NCBI RefSeq assembly: GCF_002209565.1
Contig: NZ_NJIH01000012.1
Location: 1 to 64,000, forward strand
DNA: 64,000 nucleotides
Direction of reading: 5' to 3'
From: Candidimonas nitroreducens
GTDB lineage: Bacteria > Pseudomonadota > Gammaproteobacteria > Burkholderiales > Burkholderiaceae_B
How positions within the stretch are numbered: the first letter of the stretch is position 1; every line of letters begins with the position of its first letter. Below the pieces are notes generated by a model. It worked only from the letters and a program-made list of their open reading frames with translations. It did not search any database and was not told the origin of the DNA. Positions 42,601 through 51,736 of this stretch are shown here, piece by piece. The position numbers and the translations under genes were made by a program.

Positions 42601-43524
42601 ATGGCCCAGAACAGACCCTGCGTCGTCGTCCAGGAAGTGGGATTGCGCGACGGCCTGCAAAGCATTGCACAGACGTTGCCCACGGCAGACAAGCTGCACT
42701 GGGTCGACGCGGCCTATGCGGCCGGTGTGCGCCACATGGAAGTAGCCTCGTTCGTACCCGCCCGCCTGCTGCCCCAGATGGCCGACGCCGCGCGTGTCGT
42801 AGCGCACGCGAAAACCCTGCCCGGGCTCGTCGTGACCTCGCTCGCGCCCAATCTGCGCGGAGCCGTCGATGCCCTGCAAGCAGGCGCCGATCGCGTCGTG
42901 GCCCCGATCTCTGTCAGCCACGCCCACAGCCTGGCCAACGTGCATCGCACACCCGAAGAGATGGTCGCCGAATTCGGCAGGATGCGCGCCCAGCTTGCCG
43001 ACAGCCCAACGCAACTGATAGCGGGGCTGTCGACCGTATTCGGTTGTGCCCTGCAAGGCACAGTGCCGCAGGCCGACGTGTGCCGTATCGTGACCGCTTG
43101 CCTGGACGCCGGGGCGGACACCATTGCCCTGGCCGACACCACGGGACACGCCACGCCACTGCAAGTGGGCCGGGTCATCGAGGCCGTGCGCGAAATTGCC
43201 GGCGTTCGGCTCACGGCCATGCACTTTCACGACACACGCGGCATGGGCCTGGCCAACACGGTGGTGGCGCTGGAGCACGGCATCCGCGAATTCGATGCCA
43301 CCGTGGCCGGACTGGGAGGCTGCCCGCACGCCCCGGGCGCCACCGGCAACGTCGCGGCCGAAGACCTGGTCTTCATGCTCGAGAACATGGGCTACGATAC
43401 AGGTATCGACTTGGCCCGGCTCGTGGCTGTGCGCGACATCCCGGCCCGCGCCCTGCCGCAAGAACCCCTGTACGGCAGCATCGCGCGCGCCGGCATACCC
43501 GCAACCTATCCCTATCAGCCCTGA
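42601..43524 (+). CDS. Hydroxymethylglutaryl-CoA lyase family enzyme
   Basis: A 307-residue TIM-barrel lyase. The metal/catalytic segment EVGLRDGLQ opens the barrel, HMEVASFV follows, the metal-binding HFHDTRG is present, and the signature GLGGCPHAPGATGNVAAED contains the catalytic Cys. It cleaves 3-hydroxy-3-methylglutaryl-CoA or a related 3-hydroxyacyl-CoA into acetyl-CoA and a keto acid. It is followed 16 bases later by a class III CoA-transferase, which would supply the CoA thioester. ATG 42601 begins the family similarity although the frame is open further upstream. Confidence 0.93.
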   Translation: MAQNRPCVVVQEVGLRDGLQSIAQTLPTADKLHWVDAAYAAGVRHMEVASFVPARLLPQMADAARVVAHAKTLPGLVVTSLAPNLRGAVDALQAGADRVVAPISVSHAHSLANVHRTPEEMVAEFGRMRAQLADSPTQLIAGLSTVFGCALQGTVPQADVCRIVTACLDAGADTIALADTTGHATPLQVGRVIEAVREIAGVRLTAMHFHDTRGMGLANTVVALEHGIREFDATVAGLGGCPHAPGATGNVAAEDLVFMLENMGYDTGIDLARLVAVRDIPARALPQEPLYGSIARAGIPATYPYQP

Positions 43525-43540
43525 GACTGCCGTACGCATC

Positions 43541-44746
43541 ATGGATCACGCTTCCCCGCAAGACGACACCCCCTCCGACCTTCCGTTGCAAGGCATACGT
43601 GTGGTGGAAATGACCCATATGGTCATGGGCCCCACCTGCGGCATGATATTGGGCGACCTGGGCGCCGAAGTCATCAAGGTCGAACCGCCCGGGGGCGATC
43701 GCACACGCACGCTGCTGGGCGCGGGCTCGGGTTTTTTCCGCACCTTCAACCGCAACAAGAAAAGTATCGCCCTGGATCTCGCCAGCCCCGCGGGCATCGA
43801 AGCGATGCACAGGCTCATTGAAACCGCCGATGTTTTCGTCGAGAACTTCAAGCCCGGCCGCATGGCATCCATGGGGCTGGACTACACCACGCTCAAGCAG
43901 CGCAACCCCGGCCTCATCTATGTGTCGCACAAAGGCTTCCTGCAGGGCCCCTACGAAAAGCGCCTGGCCCTGGACGAGGTAGTGCAGATGATGGCCGGCC
44001 TGGCCTACATGACGGGCCCGGTGGGCCGGCCGCTGCGCGCCGGCAGTTCGGTCAACGACATCATGGGCGGCATGTTCGGTGCCCTGGGGGTGATCGCCGC
44101 GCTATTCCAGCGCACCCGCAGCCACCGCGGGCGCGAAGTGCAAAGCGCGCTGTTCGAGAACTGCGTGCTGCTGTCGGCCCAGCACATGCAGCAATACGCC
44201 GTCACCGGCCAGGCGGCGGCCCCCATGCCCGAGCGCATCAGCGCCTGGGGCATCTACGACATCTTCGAGCTGGCCGGCGGCGAGCAGATGTTCATCGCCG
44301 CCACGGGCGACGCTCAGTGGCGCACCCTGTGCGACATCATCGGGCGCGCCGACCTGCGCGCCGACCCGCGCCTGGGCAGCAACAACGACCGCGTGCTGGC
44401 GCGCGACTGGCTCATACCCGAACTGCGCGGCACGCTGCAGCATTTCGACGCGACCACGCTGGCCCGTGTCTTCGAGGAAAAAAGCGTGCCCTTCGCCCCC
44501 ATCACCCGGCCCGAGCAACTGTTCGACGACCCGCACCTGCTCGCCAGCGGCGGGCTGGGCCGCCAGGAACTGGAAGACGGTACCGACACCCCCGTGCCCC
44601 TGCTGCCGATCTCGCTGGACGGCACACGCCTGCAGCCGCGCATGCCGATCGCGCGCATCGGCCAGCACACCGCCGAAGTACTGCGCGAACTGGGTTATGC
44701 GGAATCGCAGATCAACGAGCTGCTGCCCACCCGGCACCCTGCATGA
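43541..44746 (+). CDS. Class III CoA-transferase (CaiB/BaiF family)
   Basis: A 401-residue cytoplasmic enzyme that moves CoA between carboxylic acids. Family features are LPLQGIRVVEMTHMVMGPTCGMILGDLGAEVIKVE at the N-terminus, GGDRTR, NRNKKSIALDL, VENFKPG, and the catalytic aspartate region SSVNDIMGGMFGALG. With the adjacent HMG-CoA lyase, LysR and Bug receptor it forms a probable uptake-activate-cleave route for a branched or hydroxy carboxylic acid; the exact substrate is unknown. Confidence 0.93.
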   Translation: MDHASPQDDTPSDLPLQGIRVVEMTHMVMGPTCGMILGDLGAEVIKVEPPGGDRTRTLLGAGSGFFRTFNRNKKSIALDLASPAGIEAMHRLIETADVFVENFKPGRMASMGLDYTTLKQRNPGLIYVSHKGFLQGPYEKRLALDEVVQMMAGLAYMTGPVGRPLRAGSSVNDIMGGMFGALGVIAALFQRTRSHRGREVQSALFENCVLLSAQHMQQYAVTGQAAAPMPERISAWGIYDIFELAGGEQMFIAATGDAQWRTLCDIIGRADLRADPRLGSNNDRVLARDWLIPELRGTLQHFDATTLARVFEEKSVPFAPITRPEQLFDDPHLLASGGLGRQELEDGTDTPVPLLPISLDGTRLQPRMPIARIGQHTAEVLRELGYAESQINELLPTRHPA

Positions 44747-44802
44747 GCAGGGGGCATGGCGGGCGGCGGGCGCTGACTTGATGCCTCAATAGGCGCTGTA
44801 GC

Positions 44803-47004
44803 TCAATAGACGCTGTAGGTGCGCTCGCAAGTCTTGCCCAGGTTGGCCTGGATGACCGCCGCGTCCTGTGTGTCGGTTTTTCCGTCGCGGAACTCGGGGG
44901 TCAGGAAGTCATATACGCTGGACAAGCCCCAATCACGCGCGATCTGCCTCCAGTTGTTCAGATCCTCGGCATTGACGACACGGTCGATGTTGCCATCGCC
45001 CGGACAATCAGGGTTGGAAGCCAGCATATTGTCGAGCTTGGCGCGCAAATCCGTGCGGACGGCTTCCAGCTGGGCATCCGACGTAGGCAGCAGGTTGCGA
45101 TCTTCGGTATCGAGCAGCGGCGTCGGCGCAGCCTGGTTGACTTCGTAGAGTTCTTCGCTGGAGACTTTCTTGGGGCCGTCGGAAGCCGGGTCGTAGTCCA
45201 CGCTGGTGTTGACCACCAATTTGTAGCGCTCGTTGCGGATCGCCACGGTAGACTCGGGCACCAGGGCAAGATGGCTCTGGCGGGGGTTCGCCTTGTAGCG
45301 CGCCTCGTTCACGTCGGCGCATGTCGCGTATCCCGCGCCGGGGGGATTGGTGGGGATTACCGACGCGTCGTCGTAGCCCGCGCCCCAATACACGCCCTGG
45401 TTGTCTTCGCACACGCTCTTGGATGTCGGGATGACGGTGCACGCCGTGCTCATTACGCAAGGGCCGTTGCGGCCGCCGTTGGCCTGTTCGTTCAAGCCGC
45501 CCATAGTGAAATTGATGGTGCGCAGGCTGCCCTGGCCCGGATTGGTCAGGTAGGGCAGGATGCCGACCGAATCGATGGTGTGCGGCACTTCTTTGTGCGC
45601 GTCCAGCCCGGCCAGCTCGCCGAAGAACTGGAACAGATCGACCATATTGACCATATGATCGACTTCGCGGTCGGGCTCGGCCACTTGCGGCCCGGCAATG
45701 ATAAGCGGATCCCACACCCCGGTCTGGTAAGCCGAGCCCTTGGCCCGCGTGGGATCGAAAGGCAGCTTGACGGCGGCGGCCAAAGAACCGTTGTCGCCGA
45801 CAATGGCTATGACGGTATTCGACGCCTTGGGGTCGTAATCGAGGCTGCCATCGTCCTTGTACTTGGCAATGCCGGTCTCGACCAGCAGGCGGCCGAACTC
45901 GGTATCCAGCGCCTCGGTCATGCGATCCTGGATAATGCGCTGATCCAGTACGCCGCGCGGGCCGTCGTCCGTGCAACTGAGTTCATCGAGCGGGCTTATG
46001 CCGCCAGGGGCCAAGGGCACCAGCCGTTTGGGGGGCTGCTGCCAAGGGGTGTGAGCCGCGCTGTAGCTGACCGTGGCCATCCAGGGCTTGCCGGCGGGGC
46101 GCGACTTGATCCATTCGATGGCGGCATCGGTTTCGATCGTGGTTCGATAGCCCCGCGCCCGCGAGTCCGACAACTTCACGACCTCGGTCTTGCCCTTCTC
46201 GATGATGACCAGCGGCGAGACGTAATAAGCATTCAGGACATTGAAATCGAGATACGCGGGCGGCGTGCCGCAAGTTTCGTTGGGCACCAGCAGGCCACCC
46301 GAGGCCACGCATTGCAGGCCTGCCGCGTCCTGGTCGGGCGCCGTGCGGGCCATGGCCGTGCAACTGCCGTCAGGCTGATAGCAGGCGCCGCTTTTGGCTC
46401 CGCCGGCTTTTTCGCCCGGAATAAACCCGCACATGTGCGTGCCCGCCTTGTCGTAGCCGCCTACTGTCTTGTCATTCGACCCGGGCAGTCCGCCGATCCA
46501 GCCATAAAAGTAGTCCCACCCGAGCACGCTGGGCAGGGAGTTTTCGGCCTGGTCGTTTTCGGGGCCGCCCAGGTGGAACTTGCCGAACATCCCGCTTTCA
46601 TACCCCGCCCGCTTGAGCAACTTGGGCACGGTAACCTCGTAAGGCGACAAGTGAGAGTTGGCAAGATCTTGCGGCCCGATTGCCTGGTAGATGCCGGTGC
46701 GAAACGGATACCGGCCGACGAACATGGCGGCCCGGCCCGGAGAACATTCCGGCATGGACCACGTATTGCGGAAACGCACCCCGGCATGGGCAACCGCATT
46801 TATATTGGGAAGAATGGGCCACATATCGCCGCCGTAGCCGAAGACCTTCATCTGGTCGATACCGACGTCGTCCATGACGACGAACAGGATGTTGGGGGCC
46901 TGCGCCGTATCATTGCCTGAAACATTGCTGTCGCTGCTATCGCAGCCGGCAAGAACAAGGGCAGCCAAACCCGCCGCGACTCGGGCCGGAACTGTGGTCT
47001 TCAA
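44803..47004 (-). CDS. Secreted lipoprotein sulfatase with dockerin-like tail
   Basis: A 733-residue sulfatase-family hydrolase. A lipoprotein signal (VAAGLAALVLAGC, lipid Cys21) is followed by the catalytic domain: NILFVVMDDVG (metal aspartates), SMPECSPGRAAMFVGRYPFRTG with Cys87 as the formylglycine precursor (C-x-P-G-R variant of CxPSR), KFHLGG, and AIVGDNGSL. The last about 85 residues hold two Ca-loop-like segments (GDGNIDRVVNAEDLNNWRQ and DGKTDTQDAAVIQANLG) like dockerin type I repeats. I chose TTG 47004 because GGGAGAA precedes it and the signal peptide starts there. It stands alone; a formylglycine-generating enzyme is not adjacent. Confidence 0.88.
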   Translation of the reverse strand: MKTTVPARVAAGLAALVLAGCDSSDSNVSGNDTAQAPNILFVVMDDVGIDQMKVFGYGGDMWPILPNINAVAHAGVRFRNTWSMPECSPGRAAMFVGRYPFRTGIYQAIGPQDLANSHLSPYEVTVPKLLKRAGYESGMFGKFHLGGPENDQAENSLPSVLGWDYFYGWIGGLPGSNDKTVGGYDKAGTHMCGFIPGEKAGGAKSGACYQPDGSCTAMARTAPDQDAAGLQCVASGGLLVPNETCGTPPAYLDFNVLNAYYVSPLVIIEKGKTEVVKLSDSRARGYRTTIETDAAIEWIKSRPAGKPWMATVSYSAAHTPWQQPPKRLVPLAPGGISPLDELSCTDDGPRGVLDQRIIQDRMTEALDTEFGRLLVETGIAKYKDDGSLDYDPKASNTVIAIVGDNGSLAAAVKLPFDPTRAKGSAYQTGVWDPLIIAGPQVAEPDREVDHMVNMVDLFQFFGELAGLDAHKEVPHTIDSVGILPYLTNPGQGSLRTINFTMGGLNEQANGGRNGPCVMSTACTVIPTSKSVCEDNQGVYWGAGYDDASVIPTNPPGAGYATCADVNEARYKANPRQSHLALVPESTVAIRNERYKLVVNTSVDYDPASDGPKKVSSEELYEVNQAAPTPLLDTEDRNLLPTSDAQLEAVRTDLRAKLDNMLASNPDCPGDGNIDRVVNAEDLNNWRQIARDWGLSSVYDFLTPEFRDGKTDTQDAAVIQANLGKTCERTYSVY

Positions 47005-47165
47005 GGCTATTCTCCCGTTATGTGGCGGGATCGTACGTAGCGAACCGCCATTCGAATTGCTAAGGAGCGTAACAGAATTTCTTGTCAGCAAAGTAACAAA
47101 TTCTTTGCAATTGGAATGCGGCTACACAGCAAAACTGTTCAATAAGGATGCCGGCCCGCAGCCTT

Positions 47166-48713
47166 CTACAGCATCCAGTCTATGGGCAGCGCGGATAGCG
47201 TATCCACCCCAAGCCGCAGCCAGAAGCTCGTGCCCGGCTCGGTGTCGTAGACCACGATCTTCTTGCCTTTGTGCTCCACCCATTGCAGCTTGCCCTGCGG
47301 GCTCAGCCGCACGCGGTAGGCGCGCACCAGCACGCTGCCGCCCAGGGCCTCCGGGATGGCGCGCGCCATGTCGGCACTGTCGATCACGAAACCCATTTCC
47401 GTGTTCAGCGTGGCCGAACGCGGATCGAAGTTGAATGAACCGATGAATATGCGCGAACGATCGACCGATATCGTCTTGGCGTGCAGGCTCGAGGCCGATC
47501 TGCCGGTCAGGTTGCGGTAGCGCGGCTGCGGGGTCGAGAACTCGCGCTTCATCTCGAACAGCCTCACCCCGGCGCGCAGCAGCGGTTTGCGCCATTTGGC
47601 ATAGCCGGCGTGAACCACCGCCACGTCGGTAGCCTCCAGGGAATTGGTCAGAATCGTGACCTTCACGCCCCTGCGCGCCAGGTCTTCGAAATAGCGCGCC
47701 CCCGCCGCAGTGGGAACGAAATAAGGCGACACGAGCTGCATCTCATGTTTCGGCGTGCCCAGAATCCGCTCGAGCTTGGCCGCCATCAACTCGTTGGGCG
47801 GAGCCTGCCCCAGCCCCTTGGCCGGGTCGTCGCTGACCATGTGCGTGACCGCCCACTCGAACGGCGCACGATGGTCGCGCAACTGCTCCGGCAGGCGCAG
47901 ACGCGCCAAGGTCTTCAGATACGCCTGTCCCACCGGCTCGCTGCGCGCCTGCGCGGCATGGCTCTCGAGTGCCGCGATCGCCCCCGGGCCGGCTGGCGGC
48001 AGGATGCAGCCGACCGGATACGCCGAGGCGCTCGACCAGTACCGGTCGAAATCGTGCGACACCGTCTTGACCACCGGCCCTATGGCCATGACATCCAGGT
48101 CGACGAACAGGAAATCCTGGCCGCCCCCGAAATATTCGTCGCCGATATTACGCCCGCCTATGATCGTGGCCTGGTTGTCGGCTGTGAAGGATTTGTTGTG
48201 CATACGCCGGTTCAGGCGCTGGAAATCAGTCACATAATCCAGGAAACGCCAGTGGCGGTGCAGGAACGGATTGAACAGCCGCACCTGGATGTTGGGCTGC
48301 GCGGCCAGCGCGGCCAGGACGCCGTCGAGATCGCCGGCCTCGTTGTCGTCCAGCAGCAGGCGCACGCGCACGCCGCGCTGGGCGGCGCGGCGCACAGCGT
48401 CGAACAGCAGAGTGCCCGCGACATCGTCATGCCAGATGTAGGACTGCACGTCCAGCGAGCGCTGCGCCGTGCGCACCAGCCACAGGCGCGTGGCGAACGC
48501 AGCCGGCCCGGCGGCCAGTGCGATCACCCCCGATTTGCCTGGGTGCTGGCGCACCAGCGGTGTGAAGGCCCGGCCCAGAACGGTGTCCTGCGTGTGCTGC
48601 AGCGCCGTGGACTGGCGGCGCCCCTGCAGGCTGGGCAATTGCGCGCAGCCCGCCAGCAAAGCTACCAGCAGCAGGCACGCGCCGCACCGGGCGGGCCGGA
48701 ACAGCCGGCGCAG
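47166..48713 (-). CDS. Phospholipase-D-family lipoprotein (cardiolipin-synthase-like)
   Basis: About 515 residues with two HKD motifs, HNKSFTADNQATIIGGRN and HAKTISVDRSRIFIGSFN, the marks of phosphatidyl-transferases and phospholipase D. A lipoprotein signal (CLLLVALLAGCAQ) lies just before the core. No ATG or GTG starts the full signal peptide; a CTG at 48713, right after the stop of the upstream gene, would include it, while the TTG at 48659 would start inside the signal (MLAGC). I give the longer form as the more likely product. Similar proteins in proteobacteria act on envelope phospholipids. The start is the main uncertainty. Confidence 0.8.
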   Translation of the reverse strand: MRRLFRPARCGACLLLVALLAGCAQLPSLQGRRQSTALQHTQDTVLGRAFTPLVRQHPGKSGVIALAAGPAAFATRLWLVRTAQRSLDVQSYIWHDDVAGTLLFDAVRRAAQRGVRVRLLLDDNEAGDLDGVLAALAAQPNIQVRLFNPFLHRHWRFLDYVTDFQRLNRRMHNKSFTADNQATIIGGRNIGDEYFGGGQDFLFVDLDVMAIGPVVKTVSHDFDRYWSSASAYPVGCILPPAGPGAIAALESHAAQARSEPVGQAYLKTLARLRLPEQLRDHRAPFEWAVTHMVSDDPAKGLGQAPPNELMAAKLERILGTPKHEMQLVSPYFVPTAAGARYFEDLARRGVKVTILTNSLEATDVAVVHAGYAKWRKPLLRAGVRLFEMKREFSTPQPRYRNLTGRSASSLHAKTISVDRSRIFIGSFNFDPRSATLNTEMGFVIDSADMARAIPEALGGSVLVRAYRVRLSPQGKLQWVEHKGKKIVVYDTEPGTSFWLRLGVDTLSALPIDWML

Positions 48714-48714
48714 A

Positions 48715-48981
48715 TCAGGGCCCGTCCGATTCGGGCGTGTCTATCGAGACCGGGTCGCTGGCGGGAAAGGTTTCTTCCAGGCCCTCGTCCAGCGGCCCCT
48801 GCTCGCCGGAGGCCGCAGGCCGGCGCGCCGCGGTGTCGCGCCGCGAGCTTCTACCTACGAGCTGCACTGGATCGCTGGCGGGAAAAGTGTCGTCCAGCGC
48901 ATCGTCGAGCCGATGTTCGAGCCCGTCGTTGCCGCCCGGGAACGGCGTGCCCTCTATGGCATTGTCCTGGTTCTGACTCAT
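48715..48981 (-). CDS. Small protein with two FPASDP repeats
   Basis: An 88-residue acidic, disordered-looking protein beginning MSQNQDNAIEGTPFPGGND behind GGAGGAAC. It carries two copies of the motif LDDTFPASDPVQ / LEETFPASDPVS about 40 residues apart. Motifs of the (D/E)TFPASDPP type are common in small proteobacterial proteins of unknown role. Its stop lies next to the probable start of the phospholipase-D gene, suggesting coupling. Confidence 0.75.
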   Translation of the reverse strand: MSQNQDNAIEGTPFPGGNDGLEHRLDDALDDTFPASDPVQLVGRSSRRDTAARRPAASGEQGPLDEGLEETFPASDPVSIDTPESDGP

Positions 48982-49204
48982 ATCTCGTTCCTCCGATGTT
49001 CGTCCTTGCATTGCCGCCGGTGCGAGGCGGCGCACCGCAGCCGCAAGCCGCAGCAATCACTATATCCAGATCCACCGGCTCGCGTCACCTTATCGACTAC
49101 CTTACCGCGTTGTCCGCCACCCCGCTCCCGCGCAATGGCAACAGGATGTTCAACCGCCCCTGCGCATGCCTTTGCCGCCGAACCCGTACCGCTACAATTG
49201 CCGC

Positions 49205-49396
49205 ATGAAATTGCGCCTGCTGTTACTGAGCCTTCTGGCCATGATCGCCTATTGGTACTGGGTCGGCCGTACGGCCGGGCCCGCCGGTTGGCGCGAAGGC
49301 CTGCGCCGCGCCTACCGCAGCCTGGCGCTGGGCATCTGCGTATATTTCTTGTCGCTGCTGATCATGGTGCTGTACCTGTTCGCAAGCGGTTCCTGA
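49205..49396 (+). CDS. Small membrane protein with two hydrophobic segments
   Basis: A 63-residue frame from ATG 49205 (MKLRLLLLSLLAMIAYWYWVG, hydrophilic loop WREGLRRAYRS, second helix ICVYFLSLLIMVLYLFASG). Charge distribution looks like a genuine small inner-membrane protein, but there is no clear ribosome site and I do not recognise a family. Confidence 0.55.
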   Translation: MKLRLLLLSLLAMIAYWYWVGRTAGPAGWREGLRRAYRSLALGICVYFLSLLIMVLYLFASGS

Positions 49397-49601
49397 AGCC
49401 GCCGGCCGGCCTGGCCGGCCCCGCTGCGGCATCACTGCGCGCGGCACTTTCATCACGTTTGAAATACCCGTCACATCGGCTGAACGGCGCTTGCGCGAAG
49501 CAGCAAAATGAAATGTAATACCCTTTACAAGTACTTGCGATCCGTACCGGCGCAGCCCGGCACCGCGCAAGTCTGCCGATGCAACATTTCAGCTGAGCAC
49601 C

Positions 49602-50096
49602 ATGCGCAGTCTTTTTCTTTCGGGCATCAAATTGCTGGCCGCCGGCGCATTGCTGGCCTGCAGCCAGGGCTCGATGGCATCCACGACCGAATGGCCGGCG
49701 TCCCCGTCGCGGCTGGTATTGCCTTCCCCGTACGGCACGCTGCAGGTCAAGACCACCGACTACATCTACGAGTCGCACCTGCTGCTCGACGGCAAAGAAG
49801 TCCAGCCGCACATGGTGGGCTTGTTGAACATCCCCTACGCCTTTACACTACCCGGCAAGCTGTCGGCGCTGATATCCGTCAACAGCGGCAGCAGCGTCTG
49901 CCCCGTGCAATACCGCTGGGTCACGCTGTACAAAGGCGGCTACCATGTCTCCCGCCCATTCGGCTCTTGCTCGAGCCAGATCAAAGTCTCGGCGATCGGC
50001 CGGCGGTTCGAACTGGCAACGCCCAGCAAGGCCGCGCCCAACAAGATCGACATCTACGTATACGACGGCCGCAATATCAAGCAGCGCGTGCGCTGA
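49602..50096 (+). CDS. Exported protein of unknown function
   Basis: A 164-residue protein with an N-terminal signal (LAAGALLACSQG, which could be a lipobox or an ordinary cleavage site near SMAST). The mature part is beta-rich by appearance, with three cysteines, two of them in SSVCPVQY and PFGSCSSQ, likely a disulfide. No family recognised. It lies upstream of the cytochrome b561 gene on the same strand with about 50 bases between. Confidence 0.7.
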   Translation: MRSLFLSGIKLLAAGALLACSQGSMASTTEWPASPSRLVLPSPYGTLQVKTTDYIYESHLLLDGKEVQPHMVGLLNIPYAFTLPGKLSALISVNSGSSVCPVQYRWVTLYKGGYHVSRPFGSCSSQIKVSAIGRRFELATPSKAAPNKIDIYVYDGRNIKQRVR

Positions 50097-50148
50097 AGCC
50101 GCCGCCCCAATGTCCTGGCACCCCGGGGCCAGCCACCGCTAGCAGCTC

Positions 50149-50844
50149 ATGGAAAAAAACACCGCCATTAAGATACGCGTCTGGGATCTGCCCACCCGCC
50201 TGTTTCATTGGGCGCTGGTAGCCTGCGTGCTGGGCTCGTTCGTCACCGTCAAGGTGGGCGGCTTGTGGATGGCCTGGCACGTGCGCTTCGGCCTGATCAT
50301 ACTGGGGCTCATCGTGTTTCGCATCATCTGGGGGTTTTGCGGGCCGCGCTACGCAAGGTTCACGCAGTTCGTCCATGGCCCGCGCTACGTGCTGGCTTAC
50401 CTGCGCGGGATCCGTCCTCACTACGCCGGCCACAACCCCCTGGGAGCCCTATCGGTGCTGGCGCTGCTGGCCTCTTTCGGCTTCCAGGCATTCAGCGGCC
50501 TGTTCGCCAACGACGACGTCATGACGACAGGCCCGCTGGCCTACCTCAGCGATTCCCTTTCCGACACCATGACCGGCCTGCACGACATCAACCAATGGAT
50601 CATGGTCGCCCTGGTCTGCCTGCACGTCGGCGCCCTGATCTGGTATCGGCGCGTGCGCGGCTTGCGGCTGGTCGGGCCCATGCTAAGCGGCGATGCGCCA
50701 ATCGCTGCCCATGCCCTGGCCGAGCACCCCGCGGCAAACGACTCCTGGCGCTACAGGCTGGGCGCCCTGCTGCTGTGCGCCGTCATTGCCGCGCTGATCT
50801 GGTGGCTGCAGGGCCTGGCGCCCGCGGCCGATTTTTCCTACTGA
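50149..50844 (+). CDS. Cytochrome b561-type membrane cytochrome
   Basis: A 231-residue inner-membrane b-type cytochrome. It has the family start VWDLPTRLFHWALVA with a heme-ligand His, further His in MAWHVRFGLI, HDINQWI and CLHVGALI, and about five hydrophobic segments; these fit the four heme-axial histidines of the b561/Ni-hydrogenase-type cytochrome family. It would accept or donate electrons between quinone and a periplasmic partner; the partner may be the exported protein upstream or a c-type cytochrome elsewhere. Confidence 0.87.
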   Translation: MEKNTAIKIRVWDLPTRLFHWALVACVLGSFVTVKVGGLWMAWHVRFGLIILGLIVFRIIWGFCGPRYARFTQFVHGPRYVLAYLRGIRPHYAGHNPLGALSVLALLASFGFQAFSGLFANDDVMTTGPLAYLSDSLSDTMTGLHDINQWIMVALVCLHVGALIWYRRVRGLRLVGPMLSGDAPIAAHALAEHPAANDSWRYRLGALLLCAVIAALIWWLQGLAPAADFSY

Positions 50845-50908
50845 GCAACGCGCCCCGCCGCCGCAAACCCGCTTTCCCGCGCAAGCTCGTACGGGTTTGG
50901 GTTTTCGA

Positions 50909-51619
50909 TCAAGCCTCGGGCGCGGCCTGCACTATTCGTTGCTCGACCCCCAGTTGCCGGCCAAGGCCTTGCCAGCCCGCCGGCGTTACTTGTATCAGGC
51001 GCGTAGAGCGCGAGCGGCGCAGCCAGCCGCAATCGCACATGGCAGCCAGGAACTGCACCCCCAGCGGGCCGGCCAGATGGTGCGAACGCTCGGTCCAATC
51101 CAGGCATTGCCTGGCGATGCCGCGCCGCGTCGGCTTCAACTGGGACACATCCACGCCCATGGCGCCGAACCAGGCGCGGCCGCTGTCGGTGACCTCGTAC
51201 AGCTTGTTCTCGCCGGGTATCAGGTAGCGGTGTTCGACCAATGCATGGGTGACCGCCACGCCCAGGCGCCCGGCCAGATGGTCGTAGCAGCAACGCGCCT
51301 CATGCAATTCCCGCGCCAGGGGGCTCAGGGGCTTGCGGCGCACGGCAGGCCTGATCGAGGCCAGTTGTTCCAGCGCCTGGGCGACCTGCGGGCCTGCCAG
51401 CCGGTAATAGCGGTGGCGCCCCTCTTTTTCGCACAGCACCATGCCGCCGTCCATGAGCTTGGACAGATGTGCACTGGCGGTCTGTGCCGTGATGCCGGCC
51501 GAATAGGCCAATTCCCCCGCCGGCCGCGCGCTGCCGTCCATCAGCGACAACAGCATCGCGGCGCGGGTGGGGTCGGCGATCAGGAACGCCACTGAAGAAA
51601 TGTGAGGCAGGCTGTCCAT
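50909..51619 (-). CDS. ArsR-family winged-helix repressor
   Basis: A 236-residue regulator. The N-terminal about 90 residues are an ArsR-type winged helix (SSVAFLIADPTRAAMLLSLMDG, AGITAQTASAHLSKLMDGGMV, EGRHRYYRLAG). The C-terminal half is an extra domain with several Cys and His (EARCCYDHLAGRLG, AMCDCGWLRRS) that may sense a thiol, metal or ligand. It is divergent from an MFS exporter at 51737, and the gap carries a clean dyad, so it probably represses that exporter and itself. Confidence 0.88.
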   Translation of the reverse strand: MDSLPHISSVAFLIADPTRAAMLLSLMDGSARPAGELAYSAGITAQTASAHLSKLMDGGMVLCEKEGRHRYYRLAGPQVAQALEQLASIRPAVRRKPLSPLARELHEARCCYDHLAGRLGVAVTHALVEHRYLIPGENKLYEVTDSGRAWFGAMGVDVSQLKPTRRGIARQCLDWTERSHHLAGPLGVQFLAAMCDCGWLRRSRSTRLIQVTPAGWQGLGRQLGVEQRIVQAAPEA

Positions 51620-51682
51620 ATTGCAAGGCTCCGTGCAGGCCGCAGGCCGCTTGTCTGTATCTTACGCCGCGGCAGACACTGA

Positions 51683-51706
51683 ATGCTTCGACACGCAGCG
51701 AAGCAT
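51683..51706. promoter_or_regulatory. Dyad operator candidate between ArsR-like and MFS genes
   Basis: ATGCTTCG (51683-51690), N8, CGAAGCAT (51699-51706): an exact 8-bp inverted repeat centred between the divergent genes, 31 bases before the MFS start. Such dyads are typical binding sites for dimeric ArsR-type repressors. Confidence 0.6.
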
Positions 51707-51736
51707 CGGCGTGCCCGGCCGGCATACAGTGGCGGC

